From positions 1 to 64,000 of the forward strand of contig JAKOVA010000043.1 of the NCBI GenBank assembly GCA_029782335.1: DNA of 64,000 bases. The letters are read 5' to 3'. The notes beneath the pieces are model-generated. The model searched no databases. It worked only from the letters and a program-made list of their open reading frames with translations, and was not told the origin of the DNA. Source of the stretch: Actinomycetes bacterium (GTDB taxonomy: Bacteria > Actinomycetota > Acidimicrobiia > Acidimicrobiales > Microtrichaceae). This document shows positions 17,472 to 26,552 of this stretch, one piece after another. The position numbers were made by a program, and so were the translations under genes. Positions within the stretch are counted from its first letter, which is position 1; every line of letters begins with the position of its first letter.

Positions 17472-19307
17472 GTGGTCGGGGACGGGGGTTTGAGCAACCG
17501 CACTGCCACACCGCGCTGGCCCTCCCACGTGGTACTCATCGTCGTTTCGCTGTTGGCGCTCGTCGGCGGCGTCGCGATCGTGGCGATCGTCGGATCCCGC
17601 GATGGCCCCAAACCGTCGCCCACCAGACGGAGGGCAGCGACGCCAGCCGACGCGGCTGCCGAGGCTTTCCGGTTCACCGACGTCACCGCGTCGGCTGGGC
17701 TTGCGCGACCACAGAGCGCAGCGCCGCTGTACGGCAATGACGCAATGACCGCGGGTGTCGCCGTCGCCGACGTGTTCGGTTCTGGTCGACCCGACATCTA
17801 CATCACTCGGATCGGCCTGCCGAACTCGCTGTACCGCAACAATGGCGACGGAACCTTCACCGATGTCGCGGAAGCAGCAGGGGTCGGCGGAGTCGACCCG
17901 GCAAACGGTTCCCACGCCGCAGCCATTGCGGATGTCGACGCCGACGGGTGCCTTGACCTCTACGTGTCCCCAGCCCAGCAAGGGCGTTCGACCCTCTACA
18001 TGAACAATTGCAACGGCACGTTCCGAGAGGAGGCCGCCATCCGGGGAATCGACGTGACTCCGGGATCAGCAGAGTTCGGTGCCCATGAACATGGGGCGAC
18101 CTTCGGCGACTTCGATCTCGACGGCGATCTCGATCTGTTGGTGCTGCAGTGGGACCAGGCCTCGTATCCAGAGGACCGTAAGGGGTCTGGCCGCGACGGC
18201 CTGTGCTCCGCTCGGCGACGGGCTGATGCTCCGTCCCCCGGTGGTGCGGTCGAGCGGCCGGAGTCCCCGAACCGCAGCCGGCTCTATCGGAACGACGGGA
18301 AGGGTCACTTCGAGGACGTGACCGCGTCGGTCGGGCTCGACTTTCGGGGAACCCTTGCCTTCACGGGGCAGTTCGCCGACCTCGATGGCGATGGATGGCC
18401 CGAACTGTTGGTCACCGGCGACGTCTGCACCTCGAAGGTGTTCCACAACGAACGCGGCCGGTTCGTCGACGTGACCCATGAACTCGGCGTGGGTACCGAC
18501 GAGAACGGGATGGGTTCGGTCCTGGTCGATATCGACGATGACGGCCACCTGGACTGGTTCGTCACCTCGATCTCGCATCCCACCCCGCGACACCGCTGTG
18601 AGACGTTCGGGCCGACGGGTTGTTCAGGGAACCGCCTGTATCGGGGCCGTCCCGACGGAACCTTCGAGGACGCGACCGACCGGCTCGGACTCCGCGACGG
18701 GTGGTGGGGTTGGGGCGCAGCGATTGAGGACTTCAACGACGACGGCTCACTCGAGGTCGTCCAGACGAACGGAATGCGGGAACCTCCGCCACCGCCCGGC
18801 AACGCGGTGGATCGCTTCTTCACCCCGTTCGCAACCGATCCGATGCGGTTCTGGGTCGCGTCCGGCGGCCGCTTTCGAGATGTCGCATCACGGGTCGGCC
18901 TGGGCGACCGTGAACTCGGCGTGGCGCTCGTACCGCTCGATTTTGACGACGACGGCGATCTGGACGTCCTCATCGCGCGAAACCACCTCACCCCGCTCCT
19001 GTACCGAAACGACACGCCGCGCCGTCATCGATGGTTGACCGTGAAGCTCGACGATCCCACCTCGCCCGGAAACCGCCAGGCGCTCGGCGCCGACGTGATC
19101 GTGACCGCCGGCGGGCATCGCATGCACCGTCGAATGGCCGTCGACGGAAGCTACGAGTCGCAGAAGCCGGCCGAGATCCACGTCGGCTTGGGGGATGTGT
19201 CAGGTCCCGTCCAAGTCGAGGTCACGTGGCCCGGGGGGCACCAGCGGCAGCAGTTGGACGTCACCGAGCTCGATCGGACCGTCACCGTCGTGCGGTCGGA
19301 CCGTTGA
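17472..19307 (+). CDS. Membrane-anchored CRTAC1-like FG-GAP/ASPIC-UnbV protein
   Basis: This 611-residue protein has one N-terminal membrane segment (HVVLIVVSLLALVGGVAIVA) with no lipobox, so it is probably an anchored extracytoplasmic protein. FG-GAP/VCBS calcium loops recur (DVDADGCLDLYV, DFDLDGDLDLLV, DLDGDGWPELLV, DIDDDGHLDWFV, DFDDDGDLDVLI). The C terminus is an ASPIC/UnbV domain (ALGADVIVTAGG, MAVDGSYESQK, EVTWPGGHQ). It parallels the lipoprotein at 13783 along its whole length, including the GTDENGMGS and GCSGNRLY blocks, so the two look like paralogues. I took GTG 17472 as start; TTG 17490 is an alternative. It follows the UnbU-like gene after 66 bp. Confidence 0.8.
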   Translation: MVGDGGLSNRTATPRWPSHVVLIVVSLLALVGGVAIVAIVGSRDGPKPSPTRRRAATPADAAAEAFRFTDVTASAGLARPQSAAPLYGNDAMTAGVAVADVFGSGRPDIYITRIGLPNSLYRNNGDGTFTDVAEAAGVGGVDPANGSHAAAIADVDADGCLDLYVSPAQQGRSTLYMNNCNGTFREEAAIRGIDVTPGSAEFGAHEHGATFGDFDLDGDLDLLVLQWDQASYPEDRKGSGRDGLCSARRRADAPSPGGAVERPESPNRSRLYRNDGKGHFEDVTASVGLDFRGTLAFTGQFADLDGDGWPELLVTGDVCTSKVFHNERGRFVDVTHELGVGTDENGMGSVLVDIDDDGHLDWFVTSISHPTPRHRCETFGPTGCSGNRLYRGRPDGTFEDATDRLGLRDGWWGWGAAIEDFNDDGSLEVVQTNGMREPPPPPGNAVDRFFTPFATDPMRFWVASGGRFRDVASRVGLGDRELGVALVPLDFDDDGDLDVLIARNHLTPLLYRNDTPRRHRWLTVKLDDPTSPGNRQALGADVIVTAGGHRMHRRMAVDGSYESQKPAEIHVGLGDVSGPVQVEVTWPGGHQRQQLDVTELDRTVTVVRSDR

Positions 19308-19455
19308 ACCGCCATTCGGGTCGCGATCGGGGTGGACGCCCGGATCGCGGCTTTGCCTCCTAGAGTTCTGGATAGGGAGATTCGGCTCCTCCCGATCGCC
19401 GCACTGGGCGATTCGGCGTTGGGGGCCGCAGCGCACGACAAGTGGAGGATGACGC

Positions 19456-20226
19456 GTGAAGCGGACAGTGATCGCTGTATTGCTGGTGCTCGTTGCCGTG
19501 TCGGCAGGATGTACCGACACCGAGAGCTCCGACGGGAGCGCAGCCACCACGACGACCCTCCGTGCGTCCGCGCTGGCGGTCAACTGCCCTCCGTATTCGG
19601 CGACCACCACGAGTGCGTTGCCGGAGCGTTGCCTCAACGCCGCGTTTGTCGAGACGGTGAACAGCAAGGACGTGCCGGAGGCGGTCCGCAAGCTGGGTGA
19701 GGAGAAGCAGCTTGCGTTCGGTCAGGGCATTTGTGCCTTCGCCCACGTGGTTGCGGGCGGCACGGTCGCGGCGCCGCTGCATCAGCAGTTCCTCCGCGAG
19801 ACCGCAGCCGCCTGGAAGCAGCCGCCGGCGGTCGTCGAGGCGATCTACCGCAACGCTGCGGTGTTGTGTCCGGAGGACTACCTGGCGATCGCGAACCTCC
19901 CAAAGACGGCGAGCGGCGCCATTGCCGTGGAACTCTCGGTCGGTGGCTCCGGCGACGCGACGGTCACCTACACCGTCCCCGACGGCAGTTCCACCCAGGA
20001 GAAGGTGACGGTGCCGTGGACGAAGATCGTGCAGCTCACCGACCCGATCGACGTGAAGGTCGACGCGACGCCTGGCGAAGGCGGCAAGTTGAGTTGCGCC
20101 ATCACCGTGCAGAACGAGGATCAGGGAACCTCGAAGCAGGTTGCCTCAGCAGACGGCAACGAAGGCACGATCACCACGTGTGAGGCGGACGCGGCGGCAA
20201 TCGACGCTGCGAACGGAGGCGAGTAG
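19456..20226 (+). CDS. Lipoprotein with DUF732-like and MmpS-like domains
   Basis: This 256-residue lipoprotein has signal MKRTVIAVLLVLVAVSAGC and a clear lipobox. Residues about 65-150 fit the DUF732 pattern of small actinobacterial secreted proteins (FGQGICAFAHVVAGG and a conserved LCPEDYLA near the end). Residues about 155-245 look like the MmpS/MmpL-accessory fold (VTYTVPDGSSTQEKVTVPW, a LSCAITVQNE-like strand, then TCEA). MmpS proteins help RND lipid exporters in mycobacteria; no MmpL partner is near. The gene has a good start (GACGCGTGAAG context), stands alone, and converges with the next lipoprotein, the stops being 3 bp apart. Confidence 0.7.
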   Translation: MKRTVIAVLLVLVAVSAGCTDTESSDGSAATTTTLRASALAVNCPPYSATTTSALPERCLNAAFVETVNSKDVPEAVRKLGEEKQLAFGQGICAFAHVVAGGTVAAPLHQQFLRETAAAWKQPPAVVEAIYRNAAVLCPEDYLAIANLPKTASGAIAVELSVGGSGDATVTYTVPDGSSTQEKVTVPWTKIVQLTDPIDVKVDATPGEGGKLSCAITVQNEDQGTSKQVASADGNEGTITTCEADAAAIDAANGGE

Positions 20227-20229
20227 CGC

Positions 20230-20817
20230 TCAGCCGCCCGGGGATGATTCAGCGGGTGCCCCTTCATTCGGCGCGGGCGCATCGCTGCCCGGCGTGCCGC
20301 CGCTGGAGTCGGCAGCGCCGTCGGAGCTCGACGGCTCGGTCGGCTTGCAAACCTGCCCCCAGTACTCGCCGAGGCGCTTCGCGGCGTCGAGGAACTGCGG
20401 GTCGTCCATGATCGCCAGCTTGTCTGCGGGGAGTTTCGCACGGTCGTAGTTGACCGCCGCGAGCGCCTCGTCGATGCGGTGGTAGCCGTCGATGAAGAGC
20501 TCCATGTCGTGACGCACTTCGGGTGGCGCGGCCGAGATGAGCTGCTCGCGGAGGCTGAACAGGCGCTGGTAGTAGCCGCGGAGCGTCTCGGGGCTCTTGT
20601 CGGCCTCGCCGCCGGCCTGGATCGCCCCCATGAGTTGGCAGACCTCAGAATCGGGCGACCCGCTGAACTTCGGCACCGTCGTGGAGGTAGCAGCCTTCGC
20701 CGCCTTGTCGGGTCCCTTTGTGCCGGCGTCGGAACACGCTGCCGGCGTGGTAATTGCGCACACCGCGACGGCGGCGGATACGAGCACACGGATTCGGGGT
20801 GTGTGGCGTGGAGTCAC
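20230..20817 (-). CDS. Lipoprotein of unknown function at the end of the pil locus
   Basis: This 195-residue protein starts with GTG 20817; no in-frame ATG exists before the signal. The signal peptide ends in the lipobox TPAAC near residue 24. The mature part is helical, with two cysteines (CQLMGAIQ and GQVCKP), and ends in a low-complexity Ser/Gly/Pro/Ala tail. It lies 17 bp downstream of pilD on the same strand, so it may be cotranscribed with pilT-pilD, but nothing in it identifies a pilus role. No family recognised. Confidence 0.6.
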   Translation of the reverse strand: MTPRHTPRIRVLVSAAVAVCAITTPAACSDAGTKGPDKAAKAATSTTVPKFSGSPDSEVCQLMGAIQAGGEADKSPETLRGYYQRLFSLREQLISAAPPEVRHDMELFIDGYHRIDEALAAVNYDRAKLPADKLAIMDDPQFLDAAKRLGEYWGQVCKPTEPSSSDGAADSSGGTPGSDAPAPNEGAPAESSPGG

Positions 20818-20834
20818 GGCATGGTTCTCCGGAG

Positions 20835-21674
20835 TCAGGTGAGGGCTTCGGTGATTCGTGGTGCCATCAGCATCACGGTCCACCCTGCCAACAGCAGCGA
20901 CGGCCCGAACGGCACCTTCGCGTTGCGGCCGCGGGCGCCGAGCGCGCCGATGCCGATGATCAGGCCCAGCACCGCAGCGGCTCCGAGCGTGAGGAACGAG
21001 AGGGAGGCGGCGTTGCCGTATGAGCGACCGCTCGAGAACCCGACACACCACCCGAGGAGCGTGACGAGTCGCACGTCGCCGAAACCCATGCCGCGGGGAA
21101 GGACGAACCAGATCACGAAGAGCGGCCCCGCGAGGCACAGGATGCCGAAGAGGCCGTTGAGCAGGTAGCGAGGCTCGCCGATGACGAGCGCGACGACGAC
21201 CGCCGCCGCAACGGTGACGAAGAACGTCGGCCACACGATGCGGGTGGGAACGATGAAGGTGTGGAGGTCGATCACGGCGATCGCGACACCAGCGGGGATC
21301 AGCAGCCACAGCAGCGGGAGTCGCCACCCCCAGCCAACCTGCCACCACGCCAGGACCCCGAGCGCCGGCACCAGCAGTTCGACGAACGGGTGATACGCCG
21401 GAATGCGGCTACCGCAGTCGCGGCAGCGGCCCCGCAGCGCGAGCCACGACAGCACGGGGATCAGGTCGAGGGCGGTGAGCTTGCGTCCGCACTCGGCGCA
21501 CGCGCTGTCGCCGCCGAGGACGGTCCTCCACGGGTTCGTCTCCCAGAAGTCACCGAACTCGTTGGGCTCGTCGAGGGGGCGCGGGAGGCGGTGGATGACG
21601 ACGTTGGTGAACGATCCGATGCACGCTCCGGCGAGGATGCCGAAGACCAGCAGGACGATGTCGCGTGGCGACAC
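20835..21674 (-). CDS. pilD: Type IV prepilin peptidase / N-methyltransferase PilD
   Basis: This 279-residue polytopic membrane aspartyl protease cleaves prepilin leaders after Gly and methylates the new N terminus. The N-terminal half has the GSFTNVVIHRLP block and two Cys pairs (CAECG near 58 and CRDCG near 84) of the methyltransferase domain. Catalytic aspartates are in AVIDLHTFIVP (near 133) and GMGFGDVRL (near 196, the GxGD motif). Start GTG 21674 is one base after the pilT stop, giving tight coupling. It is the likely processor of every prepilin in the window, including PilA at 26553 and the giant protein at 2537. Confidence 0.93.
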   Translation of the reverse strand: MSPRDIVLLVFGILAGACIGSFTNVVIHRLPRPLDEPNEFGDFWETNPWRTVLGGDSACAECGRKLTALDLIPVLSWLALRGRCRDCGSRIPAYHPFVELLVPALGVLAWWQVGWGWRLPLLWLLIPAGVAIAVIDLHTFIVPTRIVWPTFFVTVAAAVVVALVIGEPRYLLNGLFGILCLAGPLFVIWFVLPRGMGFGDVRLVTLLGWCVGFSSGRSYGNAASLSFLTLGAAAVLGLIIGIGALGARGRNAKVPFGPSLLLAGWTVMLMAPRITEALT

Positions 21675-21675
21675 G

Positions 21676-22821
21676 TCAGGCGTGAACGGGTTGCTGGCCG
21701 ACGTGGAGGCCGGAGATGTCGTCGGGGTGCACCGACGCCTGCTTGGCCTCCTCGAGGCTGATGATTCCCGCCTGCACCAGCGTTCCGAGGGACTGTTCCA
21801 GCACGCACATCCCGTCGCGCTGGCCGGTGGCGATGATGTTGCGGAGCTGGCGGACCTTGCCCTCACGGATCAGGTTGGAAACGCCGGGGGTGCCCATCAG
21901 GATCTCGTAGGCGGCGACGCGTCCGCCGCCGATGCGGGGGATGAGTCGCTGGGAGATGACCGCCGCGAGCGCCATCGAGAACTGGGTGCGGACCTGTTCC
22001 TGCTGGTCGGCGGGGAACACGTCGATCACACGGTCGACGGTCTGGGACGCGTCGTTGGTGTGCAGCGTCGCGAACACGAGGTGCCCGGTTTCCGCGAGGG
22101 TCAGCGTGAGCTGGATCGTCTCGAGGTCGCGCATCTCGCCCACGAGGATGACGTCGGGGTCCTCGCGGAGGGCGGCCTTGAGGCCTTCAGCGAACGAGGT
22201 GCAGTCGGTGCCCACTTCGCGCTGGTTCACCAGCGCCATCGCCGGCTGGTGCACGTACTCGACCGGGTCCTCGATGGTGAGGATGTGGCACGGCCGGTTG
22301 TGGTTGATCCACCCGACCATCGCGGCGAGGGTGGTCGACTTGCCCGAGCCGGTCGGCCCGGTCATCAGGATGAGGCCGTGGGGGCGCTTGACGAGGCTCG
22401 AGGTGACCGACGGGAGGCCGAGCTGTTCGGGCGTGGGGATGTCGGTGGGGATGAGCCGCAACGCAAGCGCAGCGCGGTCGAGTTGGAAGAACGCGTTGGC
22501 GCGAAAGCGGGCCTTGGTGCCCCACGAGAACGCAAAGTCGAGCTGGCGTTCGCGTTGGTACTTGTCGTAGTCGGGCACCGACAGGAGGCCGGCGATTACC
22601 GAGTCGATGAAGTGGTGCTCGGTCGGCTCGGTGCCGGGGATGATGACCAACTTGCCGTCGATGCGCACCCGGGGTGGGGTGCCGGCGGAGAGGTGCAGGT
22701 CGGTCGCGGACGTCTGCCACAGGTACTCGAGCAACGGTCCGAGTTGCTGGCTGTTCGGTTCGTGCAACGTGGCTCCCTCAACATGCAGCGGGTCCCCGGA
22801 CCGCTCTCCCTGGGCAGGCAA
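21676..22821 (-). CDS. pilT: Type IV pilus retraction ATPase PilT
   Basis: This 381-residue hexameric ATPase depolymerises pili and drives twitching or retraction. It has a PilT N-terminal domain (TSATDLHLSAGTPPRVRIDG), Walker A GPTGSGKST near residue 155, the Asp box, Walker B DPDVILVGEMRD, and the His box ATLHTND. Length fits the family. The annotated start ATG 22821 gives a 25-residue preface; a TTG at the residues LHEPNSQQLG is a possible alternative. It is upstream of and coupled to pilD. Its presence beside a giant prepilin suggests a dynamic, retractable pilus. Confidence 0.92.
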   Translation of the reverse strand: MPAQGERSGDPLHVEGATLHEPNSQQLGPLLEYLWQTSATDLHLSAGTPPRVRIDGKLVIIPGTEPTEHHFIDSVIAGLLSVPDYDKYQRERQLDFAFSWGTKARFRANAFFQLDRAALALRLIPTDIPTPEQLGLPSVTSSLVKRPHGLILMTGPTGSGKSTTLAAMVGWINHNRPCHILTIEDPVEYVHQPAMALVNQREVGTDCTSFAEGLKAALREDPDVILVGEMRDLETIQLTLTLAETGHLVFATLHTNDASQTVDRVIDVFPADQQEQVRTQFSMALAAVISQRLIPRIGGGRVAAYEILMGTPGVSNLIREGKVRQLRNIIATGQRDGMCVLEQSLGTLVQAGIISLEEAKQASVHPDDISGLHVGQQPVHA

Positions 22822-22863
22822 GGGTACGGGACCGGCGACGATTCCGCCATGGCTGAGGCGGGT

Positions 22864-24609
22864 TCAGTCACCGTTGTGAGCGGGCGGGCCGTACTTCAGC
22901 AGGTGTACAGACGTGCCGGGAACGCGATCGGTCGAGAGGCGCACCCACCCGAGCTTCGCAAGGTCGTTTCGCCCACCGAACTCGAGGAGCCGGACGTCGC
23001 CGGGTGTGAGCACGTATGCCGACGCCAGGCCTTGGCGTTGAAGTCGCAGGAGCAACGAGAACGTTGAAGACATCGACTCGCGGACCGTGACGAAGTTGGG
23101 CTCGTCCCGCCAGAACATCCGCGAGAAACCGTCGTTCGTTGGGGACGCGACGACGAGTAGTGATCGGGTCGAAGCGTCGGATGGCGAGGGCTGAATCCGA
23201 GCCTCAACGGCAACTCGCACGTCGTGGTGAATGTGGCGGAACAGGATCGAGGCGCGGAGGCCTATCGCGCTGATGAGCACCGACGCGACGAGGACTGCGG
23301 CGATAGTGGTGCGTCGACTGCGTGGTGAGATGTCGTCGATCACCCGCAGGCATGCAACGACGAGAACCGGGGTGAGGATAGGGATGAGGAGGTGGTAGAA
23401 GCGTCCTCCCCACTGGTTGGCCCCACCGTCGTCGTAGATGACGAAGCACAACGCGACGATCGTGAGTGCGCAGATGGCGAGTGAGGTCGACACGATTGGC
23501 GCTCGAATCGTCCGGACCCTCAACGACAAGGCGCCTACGAGCACGAGCGGGAACGCCGGGAGCAGTCCGTTGACGAGGTTGGGGCTGGTCGTGTGCGCCA
23601 TTGCTGCAGCGACTACGCCGAGCGTCAGCAGACCTGCGGCGGCGAGGGGGTGTGAACGCGCGACCGCCCACGCTGCAGCTGCACCCACCAGGCACACGCC
23701 GGCGAGGATGAGGAACGTATTCGCGCTGATCGCGCTCCCGTCCCACGGTTGGAGGAGGCTGATCCATGCGGCCCGCCCCGGTGAGCGACGGATCGCCTCG
23801 ATCCGCTCGAGAGCAGACGTCGACTGACCGGCACCCGTGATGGATCGGCTCCAATAGGAATCGACGATCACCGCGAGCGCGGCGCTTGCGCCGATCGCGA
23901 TGCCGGCGACGGTCGCGCGGTGGAGGTCCCGCAACCTCAGACTCTGGAGGACCCCAATGCTCACCAGAACCGCCCCAGCGATGAGGCTGAGCACGGCGCC
24001 CTCGCTGCGCGCCATCGTGCAGACCACCGCAGCAAGCACGACCAAGACGTACCACCGACTTCGTCCAGACTCGAGGTACCTCACGAGTGCGAGGGCGCCG
24101 CCGCCGACCGCCGCCGCGGCGAGCGTGTGTCCGCTGACGAACGATCCGCTGAACAGCAACGGGCTTCCGACCGAGACGACATACAGGGTCGGGACTTCTG
24201 CCGAGGGGTTGACGGTTCCCGCGAGTCGAGCGGCCGCGACGGCGGCGACGAGCAGGAGGGAGAGCACGGTCAGGTAGGCGCCGGTCGGTCCCCCGAGCGC
24301 GAAGCCAGGTGTCAGCACGATCGGAAACAGCGGATGCCGCACGTAGGGGAACATGTGCGAGTCCTTCGTCACCTCCGGTGCGATTGAGTCCACGTAGTTT
24401 GTCGAGCGCGCGTTCGGGAGGGCGCGCTCGAGCGACCAGGAACCGTGCGAGAGCGCACGCGCCTGCGCGAGATAGACCCCCTCGTCGGGCAAGGCGTTGT
24501 CGCTCGTCGGAGTGAACAGCCCGACGATCACGAGCACGACAAGGACCGCCGCGACGTGCGGTGTGAGTGGCGGTCGGCGCTCTTTCACTTGAGCAGGGAG
24601 CGAGGTCAC
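22864..24609 (-). CDS. GT-C type membrane glycosyltransferase-like protein
   Basis: This 581-residue protein has about ten or more hydrophobic segments, and its first extracytoplasmic loop carries an acidic motif (ALPDEGVYLAQARALSHGSW). The pattern is that of PMT/ArnT-like GT-C enzymes that use polyprenyl-phosphate sugars. A small soluble C-terminal domain follows. Start GTG 24609 overlaps the stop of the upstream paralogue (GTGA). It sits between pilA and pilT, which suggests pilin or envelope glycosylation, but the substrate is unknown. Assignment is by topology and the DE motif only. Confidence 0.65.
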   Translation of the reverse strand: MTSLPAQVKERRPPLTPHVAAVLVVLVIVGLFTPTSDNALPDEGVYLAQARALSHGSWSLERALPNARSTNYVDSIAPEVTKDSHMFPYVRHPLFPIVLTPGFALGGPTGAYLTVLSLLLVAAVAAARLAGTVNPSAEVPTLYVVSVGSPLLFSGSFVSGHTLAAAAVGGGALALVRYLESGRSRWYVLVVLAAVVCTMARSEGAVLSLIAGAVLVSIGVLQSLRLRDLHRATVAGIAIGASAALAVIVDSYWSRSITGAGQSTSALERIEAIRRSPGRAAWISLLQPWDGSAISANTFLILAGVCLVGAAAAWAVARSHPLAAAGLLTLGVVAAAMAHTTSPNLVNGLLPAFPLVLVGALSLRVRTIRAPIVSTSLAICALTIVALCFVIYDDGGANQWGGRFYHLLIPILTPVLVVACLRVIDDISPRSRRTTIAAVLVASVLISAIGLRASILFRHIHHDVRVAVEARIQPSPSDASTRSLLVVASPTNDGFSRMFWRDEPNFVTVRESMSSTFSLLLRLQRQGLASAYVLTPGDVRLLEFGGRNDLAKLGWVRLSTDRVPGTSVHLLKYGPPAHNGD

Positions 24610-26444
24610 GCCTTCGACGGCGCGAACGCGTAGAGCCGCCAGCCGGGCGCGTCGATCGGCTTCGCGTCCTGCAGCCTCCAGTCCAGCGGGTCGAGCCACG
24701 CCTTCGCGAGCTTTCGGACGTCGGACTGGCGAAGCGACGTCGCAACGAAGACTCGGTCGTAGCCGACCCGGGCGGCACGATTCACCAGCTCGAACGTCGC
24801 GGTCACCGATGGTCCGACGAGTGTGTCGATTGTGTCGACCTCCGCCCAAAGGCTTCGTGACGCACCCCCGACGTTGACGCCACCGATGATCACGAGAGGC
24901 TTTCCGGACACCGCGGTTACTCGCACAGTCTGCTCGATGGAATCCGCGAATCGACTGGTGAGCTCCCGTTGATGTGCGTTTGTCCCGACTGCGATCACTG
25001 CAATGGAAAGCGAGGTCATGATCGCCGCCCCGAGTCCGACTGGGCGGAGATGCCGATCAGTCGTGTCCCAGAGCCTCCCGAGTCCCACAAGTGCGACAGG
25101 GGTCAGAAGGGGGAGGAGCACCGCGTAGAACCGTCCCCCCCATTCGGCAGCGCCTCCCTCGCTGTAGCCGGTGAGAACGACCGTTGTCGCGAAGAGGGTT
25201 GCGGTGACGAGAATGACCGAAGTGATGGGATTGCTCAGATCCGATTGTCGCAGGAGAAGCAGACCAGTCGCCAGCAATGGAGCAGCAGCGAACAGGCCCG
25301 TGATGTACGACCTTGAAGTGAACGCAGCGAATAGCAGGCAGACGGAGCCGGTGAGCAGCAAGATGGTGGTGCCAAGAGCAAACCTCGCACGGGCGAGTCG
25401 ATGGAAGAGTCCGGCCGTGGCGGTGCCCAGCGCGCCGATGGCGACGAGTACTTGTGGCTCCAGATCGGAGTACCACGGACGAAACCAACTCGCCCAAACC
25501 TGCGCGAGATATGCCCGCTCTCCCTCGAAACGGCTGAGGACACGAGTTTCGGCGGTCGACCCGGTGATGCGACGCGCGAGTTCTGCGTCAAGGAAGTAGG
25601 TGCCAGCAGCGGCCACCAGGATCAGTGCCCCGCATCCGATGGCCGGGAGTGCCGTACGGACTCTGCCCCCGCAGAGGCATGTAGCCACCGCCACCGCCCC
25701 GACTGCCCCGCCGAGCGCACCCATCACGACGACCCCCTCACTGCGGAGCGTAACGGTCAACGCTACGAGCGGAACACACCACAGCAGGTTCCATGGCTTT
25801 CGATCGAGGAGCACCTGCGCGAGGCCGACCGCTACCCACGCGGTCGTGGCCGCTGCGAGTGCGTGGGCGGCGATGAGGAGTGAGTCGAAGAGCAGCGGCG
25901 TGCCGAGCCCGGTAAGCCACAGCGCTGCTATCGCCAAGCGCGGGTCGAGTCGACGCGCGAGCAGAGCCGCGGCGAGGGCGGCGAGACCACCCGCCAGAAC
26001 CGACGGGACAAGCAGCCCGGGGAACCCCCACAGCTTCTGGAACGGGGCGAGGACGAGCATGTAGACCGCATGGCGTACATAGCCCACATACCGGTTGGTC
26101 TCGGTCCACTCGGGTCCGAGACCGTTCAGATTCTCGACGCCTGGCAGCCGAATCGCAGGGCGCTCTTCAGACCAGGTTCCGCGTGCGAGAGATGTGGCCT
26201 GCGCTGCGTAGAGTCCCTCGTCGGGGTACGCGATCCCGGTTCCCCGAAGCACCACAGCGGACATCGCTGCCAACACGACGACCAGTGCTGCTGCGTGGAT
26301 GAGAAGCGACTTGGTTGTCACCCCCCGCTGAGTCGGATCGACTGCGCGGGGGTGTGACTCGGCGCTGACGTCGCATCCGGTTGTGGGCTGGTGATCTCTC
26401 GCATTGTCAGCCGAGTTCACCGGAAACCCGCTTCCTTGACACAT
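24606..26444 (-). CDS. GT-C type membrane glycosyltransferase-like protein, paralogue
   Basis: This protein of up to 612 residues parallels its downstream neighbour: loop motif AYPDEGLYAAQATSLARGTW after the first membrane segment, a polytopic core, a WGGRFYAVLLPLLTPVALV block shared with the neighbour (WGGRFYHLLIPILTPVLVV), and a small C-terminal soluble domain. ATG 26444 gives a 41-residue polar preface; GTG 26321 (VTTKSLLIHAAALVV), preceded by a G-rich ribosome site, may be the true start. The gene begins just after the pilA terminator, so it may need its own promoter. It is a candidate for glycosylating PilA or envelope components. Confidence 0.65.
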   Translation of the reverse strand: MCQGSGFPVNSADNARDHQPTTGCDVSAESHPRAVDPTQRGVTTKSLLIHAAALVVVLAAMSAVVLRGTGIAYPDEGLYAAQATSLARGTWSEERPAIRLPGVENLNGLGPEWTETNRYVGYVRHAVYMLVLAPFQKLWGFPGLLVPSVLAGGLAALAAALLARRLDPRLAIAALWLTGLGTPLLFDSLLIAAHALAAATTAWVAVGLAQVLLDRKPWNLLWCVPLVALTVTLRSEGVVVMGALGGAVGAVAVATCLCGGRVRTALPAIGCGALILVAAAGTYFLDAELARRITGSTAETRVLSRFEGERAYLAQVWASWFRPWYSDLEPQVLVAIGALGTATAGLFHRLARARFALGTTILLLTGSVCLLFAAFTSRSYITGLFAAAPLLATGLLLLRQSDLSNPITSVILVTATLFATTVVLTGYSEGGAAEWGGRFYAVLLPLLTPVALVGLGRLWDTTDRHLRPVGLGAAIMTSLSIAVIAVGTNAHQRELTSRFADSIEQTVRVTAVSGKPLVIIGGVNVGGASRSLWAEVDTIDTLVGPSVTATFELVNRAARVGYDRVFVATSLRQSDVRKLAKAWLDPLDWRLQDAKPIDAPGWRLYAFAPSKA

Positions 26445-26482
26445 GTCCAGGGATGGACGCAGTCCCAGATATCGGGACGTTC

Positions 26483-26533
26483 AATGAAAAAGACCTCGAG
26501 CCGGGAAGCGACTGGGTCGCTTCCCGGCTCGAG
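26483..26533 (-). terminator. Rho-independent terminator of pilA
   Basis: A perfect 17-bp inverted repeat (arms CTCGAGCCGGGAAGCGA at 26495-26511 and its complement at 26517-26533, 5-nt loop) is followed on the minus strand by GTCTTTTTC. It lies 20 bp past the pilA stop. This is the clearest terminator in the window and fits a highly expressed major pilin gene. Confidence 0.9.
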
Positions 26534-26552
26534 AGTCGTGGACTGATCGAAA

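Noticed and set aside
19308-19345. A weak inverted repeat after the second UnbV gene as a terminator
   Set aside because: The arms are only about 7 bp with a long loop and there is no T-run.
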